NCBI GenBank assembly: GCA_016795505.1
Contig: JAEUHH010000062.1
Span: 62,001 to 126,000, forward strand
Direction: 5' to 3'
Length of the DNA: 64,000 bases
DNA from: Verrucomicrobiales bacterium
Lineage (GTDB): Bacteria; Verrucomicrobiota; Verrucomicrobiia; Verrucomicrobiales; DEV007
In this document: in pieces, positions 51,187 through 59,021 of the stretch
Numbering within the stretch: position 1 is the first letter of the stretch
How the letters are laid out: each line of letters opens with the position of its first letter
The notes under the pieces: model-generated
The model's input: the letters and a program-made list of their open reading frames with translations, nothing else
Told to the model about the DNA's origin: nothing
The model's database searches: none
Made by a program: the position numbers and the translations under genes

Positions 51187-52830
51187 TCACTGTGCCCCCG
51201 CCCCGTGATGCTGCCGGATCAACGGTGCGAGAAACTTCGCCGTCTCGCTGGCGATGACGTTGTAGCCGGCATGGGTGGGATGCCGGTCGCCATACCAGCC
51301 GGGCAGATGACCGAAAAAGGCGTCCAGCCGGTTGTCGAGCACGACGATCTGCGGATCGGCACCGGGTTGCACGTAGGGCGTGGCGAGGGGGCGCAGGGCT
51401 TCGGGCACCTTGGACAGGGCGTAGCGCCGGTAGTTCAGCATGTCGGGTCCCTTTTCCAGCTCAGCCAGGTAGCGCGGGGCGATGTCGAAGAGGGTCAGTT
51501 TTTCCTCGGCGGCGATACGGGTGATCAGGGCGTTGATCTCGGCGTGGTTGTTGACCGACGAGTAGGGAATCGCGGTCATGGGGATGAGAACGGCATCCGG
51601 ATGGTCCTGCCGCAGCCGGCCCAGCAACTCGCGGAAGTCTTTCGGGAAATTCTCGGCAAAGTTTTCCCGTTTCGAGGCGTCGTTCAGGCCGTAGCGGATG
51701 AAGATGTAGTCGGCTTTCGGCTTCGTGGCGACGGCCTTGTCGTACCGGCCGCTGTCGATGAGCCGCCGGATGTATTCGCCGCTGACGCCTTCGTTGTAGA
51801 CATCGGTGGGTGGCAGATCCGTCTCGGTCGCCAGCGCGATGCGGACGAAATCCTCGAACTGGGGCTCGCCAGGGGTCAGTTTTTTGGGAATGCTGGCCTC
51901 GGTGGTGCTGTCGCCGATGAGCAGGATCTGGAGCCGGCGCGGACCGTCGGTCGCGTTGCTGAAGGCAAAGGGCTGACCGTCGCCCAGGATCTGATCGGAA
52001 GTGATGGTGGGGCAGATGGTCCGCTCGACATACTCGATGTAGAGCTCGGTGCCGCGCCGATGGCTGACGAAGGGCCAGCGTTTCGGATTGTACATCGCGT
52101 CGGTCAGGTCGCGCATCAGCACGACATGCTTGCCGTTCTTTTCCATCTGGCGCAGACCGAAGGGCCGGCCGGAGACGCACATGTTGACGTGTACGCCCAT
52201 CAGGATGACTTGGTCGATGCCGCGGGACTCCAGCAGATTCCAGATCTCGACGCCGGAGTCGCTGATGGCGTCTTTTTCCTGGTCGATGCGGAGCACATCG
52301 ATCTGCCGGGTCCAGGGGGCGCGGGGATTGAGACCCTTGGCTTCGAGTTCCTTCGCCCAGGCAGCGTGTTCGGCCGGGTCATCGTCCTCGCCGCCGTCGC
52401 TCTGGTCGATCGGGTAGATGGCGGTCTCCTCCGACGGGATCTGTTTGCACCATTCGCCGATCTGGTCGGGTACCCAGGCGGCAGTGGGCGCCTCTTTCGC
52501 CCGTTGCCGGGCCGGGGTGCCCTCGTAGGCTGCCATGCAGCTGCTGGGGGCGTGGATGATCAGCACGCCAGCGGCGCGGGCCTTTTCCAAGACCTCATTC
52601 ATGCGGGGAGCCATCTCGCCCTCGCGGATGACGGCGTTTTTGCAGTGGTGCAGGTCCCACATGTCACAGACGATGATGGCGGTGCGCGAGGGCAGCCATT
52701 TTTCCGACGAAATTCGGACCGCACCCGAGGGGGCGCGGCTCTGGAGTTTCAATGCGAGGGGCGACTCGGCGGCCATGGCCCCGGGTGCGGTGGACAGAAG
52801 GGCAAGAGCGAGGGCGAGGGCGGCTTTCAT
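51187..52830 (-). CDS. Exported isochorismatase-like / SGNH hydrolase fusion
   Basis: 547 residues with a signal peptide (MKAALALALALLSTAPGAMA). The first domain (about 45-290) is cysteine-hydrolase-like: TAIIVCDMWDLHHC (Asp) and VILMGVHVNMCVSGRPFGLRQM (nucleophile Cys). The second (about 320-545) is an SGNH/GDSL esterase with all blocks: LLIGDSTTEAS (Ser), GVSGEYIRR (Gly), FIRYGLNDAS (Asn), and DRHPTHAGY (Asp and His). Both sites look intact, so a two-activity periplasmic enzyme is likely. The long frame upstream to 53238 overlaps the divergent gene and is rejected. Confidence 0.85.
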   Translation of the reverse strand: MKAALALALALLSTAPGAMAAESPLALKLQSRAPSGAVRISSEKWLPSRTAIIVCDMWDLHHCKNAVIREGEMAPRMNEVLEKARAAGVLIIHAPSSCMAAYEGTPARQRAKEAPTAAWVPDQIGEWCKQIPSEETAIYPIDQSDGGEDDDPAEHAAWAKELEAKGLNPRAPWTRQIDVLRIDQEKDAISDSGVEIWNLLESRGIDQVILMGVHVNMCVSGRPFGLRQMEKNGKHVVLMRDLTDAMYNPKRWPFVSHRRGTELYIEYVERTICPTITSDQILGDGQPFAFSNATDGPRRLQILLIGDSTTEASIPKKLTPGEPQFEDFVRIALATETDLPPTDVYNEGVSGEYIRRLIDSGRYDKAVATKPKADYIFIRYGLNDASKRENFAENFPKDFRELLGRLRQDHPDAVLIPMTAIPYSSVNNHAEINALITRIAAEEKLTLFDIAPRYLAELEKGPDMLNYRRYALSKVPEALRPLATPYVQPGADPQIVVLDNRLDAFFGHLPGWYGDRHPTHAGYNVIASETAKFLAPLIRQHHGAGAQ

Positions 52831-53002
52831 GTCGGATGAGGAAGGGAAGCTGGGAAGGCGTCTGGAAAAGAGGCATTTGGCCACAGAATGCGGCGCTTCG
52901 TCAAGGTCCCCGGCCCGGCGCCATCCCGGAGCCGACTGGCGCGATGCGGGAACGGCTTTGCTTTGCCTCGCGGGGCGGCGACGTGGTATCCCTGACGCGA
53001 AC

Positions 53003-54364
53003 ATGGAACGACGACACTTTCTCACCGGAGCCGCGCCGCTGGCCGCGGCGGCGACCTCGCCTGCCGTTTTGACCTCGTCCGCTTCCGCGGCGGCCGCCGG
53101 TACGACGGGCGACCGGGTGGCGATGCTCACCCAGAATCTGAATCCCGACATCCAGAAGGCGCGCGACGCCGCCCTCGCGGTGCTGAAGCCTTCGGAAAAG
53201 GATCTCCAGCGCGGATTGGAACTCCACGCCGATGCCATCGTCTTCGACGCCTACGGCTTTTCCCCGCGGGCCGCGATCGACGGCGAGGCCCTGAAGGCCG
53301 CCGTGATGGCGGGCGCATCAGATGCCGAGCTGGAGGACATGCGCGAGGACATGAGCATGACCCGCTGCATCACCTCGGCCGACGAACAGCGCGAGTATCG
53401 CGATGGATGGCAGGCCTCGGGCGTGACCTGCATTTTCCAAAACGCCGGTCAGGAGTGTCAGGATCCGATGCGCCTGATCAAGCGCCTCGCCCGATTTACC
53501 TACACCACGGACATGCTCCGCGACTTCGTGTCGAAGGCCGTGACGCCCGCCGACGTCGAGGCGGCCAAGGCGGCCGGAAAGCGCTGCCTCTACATGACCG
53601 GCAATGGTGTGCCACTGACCCAGGACTGGATCTCGATTCCCGACGAGCTGAGATACCTCAAGATTTTCTACCAGCTCGGCATCCGCATGATGCACCTGAC
53701 CTACCAGCGGCGGAACATGATCGGCGACGGCTGCGCCGAGCCGTCGAATGCCGGGCTGAGCGACTTTGGACGGGCCGTGGTGGCCGAGATGAACCGCGTC
53801 GGCGTCATCGTCGACTGTGCCCACTCCGGCTGGCAGACCAGCCTGGAGGCGGCCCAGGTCTCCTCCAAACCCATGGTGGCCAGTCACTCGACGGCGGCGG
53901 CGCTGCATCCGCACATCCGCAGCAAGCCCGACGAGGTGATCAAGGCCATCGCCGATACCGGCGGCTACATCGGCATCTGCTGCATCTCGCGCTTTCTGCG
54001 GGGAAACGGGGACCTGAATGCCTTCCTCGACCACATCGACCACGTGGCGAAGAAATTCGGCGTCGATCACGTCGCCATCGGCACCGACATCGCCTACTCC
54101 TCGCGCAACAACGCGGCTGAAAGCCGCAAAGCGGCCGTGGGTGGACTGCGTCGCCGGCGCGAGGATTTCCGCTCCCTGTGGCCCAAGGACGACTTCGTCG
54201 CCAGCCCGGAAGCCGAGCTGAGCCTGGCGTGGACCAACTGGCCTCTCTACACCGTGGGCCTGGTCCAGCGCGGCTACTCCGACGAGGACATCCGCAAGAT
54301 CCTCGGCGGCAACGTGATGCGCGTGGCCAAAGCCTGCCTCGTCGATGCCGCGGCGGCCGTTTGA
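53003..54364 (+). CDS. Peptidase M19-like (membrane dipeptidase family) protein
   Basis: 453 residues. A Tat-like N-terminus ERRHFLTGAAPLAAAA gives export. The family fold is seen in LKIFYQLGIRMMHLTYQRRNMIGDGCAE, VGVIVDCAHSGWQTSLEAAQ (metal His), MVASHSTAAALHPHIRSKPDEVIKAI (metal His) and HVAIGTDI. The N-terminal H-x-D metal motif of active dipeptidases is replaced by DAYGFSP, so the first zinc site is incomplete. It may be a divergent or inactive member. The start at 53003 begins the signal. Confidence 0.87.
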   Translation: MERRHFLTGAAPLAAAATSPAVLTSSASAAAAGTTGDRVAMLTQNLNPDIQKARDAALAVLKPSEKDLQRGLELHADAIVFDAYGFSPRAAIDGEALKAAVMAGASDAELEDMREDMSMTRCITSADEQREYRDGWQASGVTCIFQNAGQECQDPMRLIKRLARFTYTTDMLRDFVSKAVTPADVEAAKAAGKRCLYMTGNGVPLTQDWISIPDELRYLKIFYQLGIRMMHLTYQRRNMIGDGCAEPSNAGLSDFGRAVVAEMNRVGVIVDCAHSGWQTSLEAAQVSSKPMVASHSTAAALHPHIRSKPDEVIKAIADTGGYIGICCISRFLRGNGDLNAFLDHIDHVAKKFGVDHVAIGTDIAYSSRNNAAESRKAAVGGLRRRREDFRSLWPKDDFVASPEAELSLAWTNWPLYTVGLVQRGYSDEDIRKILGGNVMRVAKACLVDAAAAV

Positions 54365-54419
54365 TTGACTCGCTCCGGCGGATCGGCACCTGATCGCGTC
54401 CCGATCCCGGCTTGATATG

Positions 54420-54436
54420 TTGCATATTTCATACAA
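54420..54436. promoter_or_regulatory. TTGCAT-N5-ATACAA near-palindrome in AT-rich promoter
   Basis: An imperfect inverted repeat (TTG-x-AT-N5-AT-x-CAA) within an AT-rich tract 23 bp upstream of the cytochrome ATG at 54460. The surrounding TTGATATG and CTTTAATTC could be promoter elements. Confidence 0.3.
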
Positions 54437-54459
54437 CTTTAATTCACCTTTCGGTTCCC

Positions 54460-54999
54460 ATGAAATCCGTCCCTTTCACCCCACTGCTCGCCGTCGGCCT
54501 GCTCCTCGTTGCCGCCGGATCACCCGCGGACGAACCGGTCAAGCCGGCTGCCGCCGCTCCCACTCCCGTCGCGCCCCTGACCGCCGAAGAGGCCCGCGGT
54601 CGCGCCCGGTTGCTGAACGAGACCATCCACGGCGCCTTGCAGGTGATGCACCGCGATTTCTTTGGCGCCGACGAGGACCTGAACCTGCCCTCGCAGTCGC
54701 TCAAGGATGTTTTCAAGGAGTTGGAGCGCCAGTTCCAGGTCAAGGTGAGCTGGCTCGGCGTCAATGCCACCAAGTCGGCCGATCACGAGCCGAAAGACGA
54801 GTTCGAGCGTCAGGCTGCCCGCGCGCTCTTGAAGGGCGATGCCGAATATGCCGCCGTCGAGGGCGATCGATATCGCCACGTTGGTGCGATCAAGATCCAA
54901 AACGAGTGCCTGAAATGCCACGTGCCCTTCCGCACCACCCTGGAGGATCGCGTCGCCGGTCTGGCGATCTCGATTCCCCTGCGTCCGGCCGCTCCCTGA
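54460..54999 (+). CDS. Monoheme c-type cytochrome, Tll0287-like (DUF3365)
   Basis: 179 residues with a signal peptide (MKSVPFTPLLAVGLLLVAAG) and a single heme-binding CLKCH at 150-154. The arrangement (helical N-terminal domain, FQVKVSW strand, RYRHVGAIKIQNECLKCH, then GLAISIPL) resembles the Tll0287-like/DUF3365 domain, a heme-bearing PAS-like fold. It is periplasmic and may act as an electron carrier or sensor. It lies between the M19-like gene and a Gfo/Idh/MocA gene. Confidence 0.85.
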   Translation: MKSVPFTPLLAVGLLLVAAGSPADEPVKPAAAAPTPVAPLTAEEARGRARLLNETIHGALQVMHRDFFGADEDLNLPSQSLKDVFKELERQFQVKVSWLGVNATKSADHEPKDEFERQAARALLKGDAEYAAVEGDRYRHVGAIKIQNECLKCHVPFRTTLEDRVAGLAISIPLRPAAP

Positions 55000-55074
55000 C
55001 CGCCCGGCCCTCCGGCCCGATCGCGTGATCGAAAAAACCGTGCCTCCGGCGGCCGGATTTGGTGAAATGGCCGC

Positions 55075-56544
55075 ATGAACGATCCCCGCACTCCATCCCG
55101 CCGCCGGTTCCTCCAGACGGCCGCCGCTGTCTCGAGCGGCGTCCATTTGGTCAACATCTCCACATCAAAGGCGGGCGCCCAGATCATCGGCGCCAATGAA
55201 CGTGTCCGCGTGGGCGTCTGCGGCATCCGCGGCCGGGGGAGCGGCCACATCGACGGCTACATCTCCCAGGACAATGTCGAGGTGACCACCCTGATCGATG
55301 TCGACCAGACCCAGTTCGCCGCGCGCCAGCGCCAGATCCGGGACAAAACCGGACGCGAAGCCGGCCAGTTGGTCAACGACATCCGCCGCGCCCTCGAGGA
55401 CAAGGATCTCGACGCCGTCTCCATCGCGACCTGCAACCACACCCACGCCCTCTACACCATCCTCGCCTGTCAGGCCGGCAAGGACGTGTATGTCGAAAAG
55501 CCGATGTCCCACAATGTCTGGGAAGGCGGCCAGGTCGTCGCCGCGGCGAAGAAATATGGCCGCATCGTCCAGCATGGCACCCAGCAGCGCAGCAGCGGGG
55601 GCCGTGCCCGCGAGATCGCGGCCGTGAAGTCGGGAAAATACGGCCGGCTCCTCGTGTCAAAGGGCTACTGCTGCAAGCCCCGCTGGTCGATCGGCCACAA
55701 GGAACCGAAGGACCCGCCGGCGACCTTCAACTGGGATGCCTGGCTCGGACCCGCGCCCATGCAGCCCTATCATGAAAACCTGGTGCACTACAACTGGCAC
55801 TGGTTCTGGGATTTCGGGAATGGCGACACCGGCAATCAGGGCGTCCACGAGATCGACGTGGCCCGCTGGGCCATCGATGGTGCCACCCTGCCGACAAAAG
55901 TCTGGGCCCTCGGTGGCCGCCTCGGCTACGAGGACCAGGGGCAGACGCCGAACATGCACCTGAGCGTGTTCGAATACGGCGACGTGCTGCTGGTCTTCGA
56001 GACCCGCGGCCTCGTCGACAAGCACGAGAAATTCCCGCGCAAGGTGCTGAATGAGTTCTACACCACCGACGGCGTCATCCGCGGCGGCAAATTCTACCCG
56101 ACCGGCTCGGACAAAGGCGAATCCGTCAGCGGCGGTACGCCCGATCCGATCGCTCCGGGCGGTCCCTTCGAGAGCTTCGTCGCCGCCATCAAAGCCCGCG
56201 ACCCGAAGCGCTGCAACGCCGGCCCCGAGCACGGCCATCACTCCAGCGCCCTGTGCCACCTCGGTAACATCGCCTACCGGGTCGGATCAGAAAAACCCGT
56301 CGCCGGCGACCGGCCGAAGGTCCTCGGGGATGATCCCCGCGTCGCCGAGGCCCACGACACCATCCGCGGCAATCTCGAGGCCATCGGCGTCGATCTGGCG
56401 GCTACCCGCTGGCATGTCAGCCCGGTATTGAATTTCGATCCGACCGCCGAGCGCTTCACCGGCGAGGGCGAGGTCGTCGGTCAGGCCAATGCCCTGCTCA
56501 CGCGGGAGTATCGGCAACCCTGGGTCGTGCCCGAGGCGGTGTGA
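55075..56544 (+). CDS. Tat-exported Gfo/Idh/MocA-family oxidoreductase
   Basis: 489 residues. The twin-arginine signal SRRRFLQTAAAVSSG is at the N-terminus. The NAD-binding Rossmann domain opens with VRVGVCGIRGRGSGHIDGY. EKP of VYVEKPMSHNVWEG is the conserved catalytic Lys motif. The C-terminal substrate domain has NWHWFWDFGNGDTGNQGVHEIDVARW, typical of the large planctomycete/verrucomicrobial Gfo/Idh/MocA group. It probably acts on sugar or sugar-derived substrates in the periplasm with a tightly bound nucleotide. Confidence 0.92.
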   Translation: MNDPRTPSRRRFLQTAAAVSSGVHLVNISTSKAGAQIIGANERVRVGVCGIRGRGSGHIDGYISQDNVEVTTLIDVDQTQFAARQRQIRDKTGREAGQLVNDIRRALEDKDLDAVSIATCNHTHALYTILACQAGKDVYVEKPMSHNVWEGGQVVAAAKKYGRIVQHGTQQRSSGGRAREIAAVKSGKYGRLLVSKGYCCKPRWSIGHKEPKDPPATFNWDAWLGPAPMQPYHENLVHYNWHWFWDFGNGDTGNQGVHEIDVARWAIDGATLPTKVWALGGRLGYEDQGQTPNMHLSVFEYGDVLLVFETRGLVDKHEKFPRKVLNEFYTTDGVIRGGKFYPTGSDKGESVSGGTPDPIAPGGPFESFVAAIKARDPKRCNAGPEHGHHSSALCHLGNIAYRVGSEKPVAGDRPKVLGDDPRVAEAHDTIRGNLEAIGVDLAATRWHVSPVLNFDPTAERFTGEGEVVGQANALLTREYRQPWVVPEAV

Positions 56545-56672
56545 GCGGTCTTTACAGCGGAGCGGACCTCGAATGACGACGGATTTTCAGCCGTCCAAAT
56601 ACTTGTCGTTGGCGCGCGATTTGCTAAAACACGGCAGAGCCTCGTTTCCAATCGACTTCACCCATACGAGCC

Positions 56673-57356
56673 ATGCACACGGTGCCGACCAGTTGCCGGG
56701 AGCGGCTACAGCCGCGGGACTTCGAATTCATCCTCACCGCCCTGACGGGCCGACCTCAGGCGCGGCCGGAGGATCTGGCCGCCCTCTTCGACGATCCCGG
56801 CTCCCTGACCGCCATCCTCGACCACGACCGCCTCGTCAAAGCCGTGCTGGAGTTGCCCTTTCCGCTGGGCATCTCGCCCCAGCTCTATTTCTACGTCCTC
56901 GTCCGCCGCAGCCTGAAGCAGGCCGGCATCGATGATGTCGAGATCGCCGACTATGTCGCCGCGACCCTGGCCGCCCATGCCGCGGGCAGCCCACTCGGGA
57001 GCACGCGCGGCCGCCGGCCCGACACGGACTTCACCTACCACATCGATTTCATCGAAAAACTCGAAGGCCTCGGCGAGTACGACCGCTTCTTCCTCGAGGT
57101 GCAGTGCGGCAATCACTTTCTCGTGCTCACGGGCCTGTTCCCCCGCTTCCTTGAGCAACGGGCGGATCGCCGGGGCGCCCCCGGGCTCCGCTATTACGAG
57201 GGCGTCGCCCGGCATGCGTTCCTCGTCGCCAGCGACCATCCCCTCGCCGCCGAGTTCGCCGTCAGCGGCGTCTATCACCGGCTGGCCGAGTGCTTTGGGG
57301 AGACCCGGCGCGCCCTGAACCGCATGGCGGACGAGTATCTGTTCCTCGGATCGTGA
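56673..57356 (+). CDS. Conserved protein of unknown function
   Basis: 227 residues, no signal or TM. Mostly helical: RDFEFILTALTGRPQARPEDL, LLELPFPLGISPQLYFYVLVRRSLKQAGI-like segment (here AVLELPFPLGISPQ), and FHIDFIEKLEG-like segment (here YHIDFIEKLEGLGEYDRFFLEVQCGNHFLVLTGLFPRFLEQR). It has no catalytic motif I recognise. Codon use and GC are like its neighbours. It is a lone cytoplasmic protein, 129 bp after the Gfo/Idh/MocA gene. Confidence 0.68.
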   Translation: MHTVPTSCRERLQPRDFEFILTALTGRPQARPEDLAALFDDPGSLTAILDHDRLVKAVLELPFPLGISPQLYFYVLVRRSLKQAGIDDVEIADYVAATLAAHAAGSPLGSTRGRRPDTDFTYHIDFIEKLEGLGEYDRFFLEVQCGNHFLVLTGLFPRFLEQRADRRGAPGLRYYEGVARHAFLVASDHPLAAEFAVSGVYHRLAECFGETRRALNRMADEYLFLGS

Positions 57357-57374
57357 GGCTGCCACGCCCCATCC

Positions 57375-58685
57375 TCACTTCGCCTTGAAGTCGTAGCAAA
57401 TCAGCCGCGATCCCAGGTTGCTCTGGTTTACATAAAGCCGGCCATTGCTGATCACCGGAGCCGCCCAGGTCTCGGGCGCGTAGAAAAGCTGGGCCGCCGA
57501 TTGCACCCGGACGCCGCTGGGCGACACGTCGAGATGCACCAGGGTGCCGTTTTCACCCAGGCACCAGAAAGCCCCGTCGGCATGGATCAGGTTGCCGCGT
57601 CCCAGGTTGACGGGCAGGTCGCGGCCCTGCCAGGGCACCAGCAGCCGGATGAAGGGCTCGGACCAGCGCAGACGACCGGTCGCCACCTCGTAGCACAGCA
57701 GGAGACCGCCGGAACCCCCGAAGCCGAGCAACAGCCCCTCGTGATGGATCGGCGTCTGGAACTGACAGCTCAGGTCAGGCGCCTCCCAGGCGATGCGCGG
57801 CTGGAAATCGGCGCCGAACTCGATCATCAGGCCGCCCCGGCCATAGTCCTCGGTGATGAAGACCCGATTTTCCCCGCAGGGCACCGGACTGGCGGCATTG
57901 ACACTGGCAAACGTCTCGGACCGCCACGGGATCTCCCCGTCGATGTTCCCATTGGCGGGATTGATGGAGAGGAATCCGCCCGTCGGCGGGTCGTCCATGC
58001 CGCCGGCGAAGACGAAGACCCGGTCCTCGCCCTGCACCTTGCCGGGCACCGGCGACGCGTAGCTGGCGCCCCAGCGGTGGGCGGCCTTCCACAGCACCTT
58101 GCCCGTCCGGGTGTCGAAGGCGACGACGCAGGCCCCGGGGCTGCCCACATTGACGATGAGCCGCTCTCCCAGCACCAGCGGACACGAGCCGCGACCGAAA
58201 AAGACCGGTGTCGGGCCGAATTGGTCGTCCAGCCGCGTCTGCCAGGCGACTTTCCCCGTGTCGAGAGCCAAGGCGATGAGATCCCCGTCGTTGCCCAGCG
58301 TGAACACCAGCCGCGTGGCCGGGTCGATGACCGGGCTGGAGCGTGGCGCGTCGGAAATGCCGTAGTTCTGGCCGACTTCGACGGCATAGGCATGTTCCCA
58401 GCGCAGCTTGCCGGTCGCGGCGTCGCGGCACTCGATGACCTCCTCCTTGCGATCGCGCTGATGGATGAAGACGAGCGCATCGCCCAGGATCACCGGCGAC
58501 GCGTGGCCGTCACCCCGCTTGGTCTCCCACAGCACCGGCGGTCCGGCGGGGGGGAGTTGGGTCAACAGGCCGGTCTCATCGCTGTGGAGATCGTAGCGGG
58601 GACCCAGGAAATGGGGCCAATCTCCCCCGCGGGCGAGCAGGGCGCCGGACAGGAGCAGGACCAGACAGCAGGACGCGATTTTCAT
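57375..58685 (-). CDS. Exported PQQ-like beta-propeller protein
   Basis: 436 residues with a signal peptide (MKIASCCLVLLLSGALLARG). The mature start DWPHFLGPRYD is the same opening type as in the propeller at 35893. Blades include ECRDAATGKLRWEHA, ALALDTGKVAWQTRLD, AFDTRTGKVLWKAAH and CYEVATGRLRWSEP. It is probably a periplasmic propeller of the PQQ-like superfamily, with no proven dehydrogenase site. The overall sequence is only distantly related to the 35893 copy. Confidence 0.85.
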   Translation of the reverse strand: MKIASCCLVLLLSGALLARGGDWPHFLGPRYDLHSDETGLLTQLPPAGPPVLWETKRGDGHASPVILGDALVFIHQRDRKEEVIECRDAATGKLRWEHAYAVEVGQNYGISDAPRSSPVIDPATRLVFTLGNDGDLIALALDTGKVAWQTRLDDQFGPTPVFFGRGSCPLVLGERLIVNVGSPGACVVAFDTRTGKVLWKAAHRWGASYASPVPGKVQGEDRVFVFAGGMDDPPTGGFLSINPANGNIDGEIPWRSETFASVNAASPVPCGENRVFITEDYGRGGLMIEFGADFQPRIAWEAPDLSCQFQTPIHHEGLLLGFGGSGGLLLCYEVATGRLRWSEPFIRLLVPWQGRDLPVNLGRGNLIHADGAFWCLGENGTLVHLDVSPSGVRVQSAAQLFYAPETWAAPVISNGRLYVNQSNLGSRLICYDFKAK

Positions 58686-59021
58686 GGCAAACAGGGCAAA
58701 AGGGGAGGACAGGCAAAGCCGACCGGAGCGACGCGGCTGATCGGAGAGCCCATCAGCAACGCCGAGCCACGCGACCTTGGCAATGGCTTTTCCCCGGTGT
58801 CCGCCCGCCGGGCTCGGCTTTCCGATGAGACCCTGTTCGATCGGAGATGAGACCCTGTTCGATCGAAAAAGGGGTCACGGAAGAGGCGTCTGAAGTGCAG
58901 GATGGCGCCTCGGTGGTGACTGCTTTTCGCTGAAATCGGCGGGAATCGCCTGTCGCAAGTCGGGAAATCAAAAGGCACCGGGATTTGCGCCGGGCGGGTG
59001 GCGGCGGCATGCTGTGGGCCG
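58686..59021. other. Intergenic region between divergent genes
   Basis: 336 bp between the propeller gene (minus) and the sensor kinase (plus). It contains copy 8 of the 51-bp repeat at 58819-58869. I see no further gene or clear promoter in it. Confidence 0.6.
58819..58869. repeat. 51-bp bipartite repeat, copy 8
   Basis: Both modules read GAT-GAG-ACCCTGT-TCG-ATCG in direct orientation, nearly identical to each other. The right end is GAAAAA. It lies between divergent genes. Confidence 0.9.

Noticed and set aside
281-58869. Reading the 51-bp repeats as a CRISPR array, attC sites or IS ends
   Set aside because: Copies are dispersed singly over 58 kb with no spacers. They lack the attC core-site pattern, and no transposase or integrase gene is near any copy.
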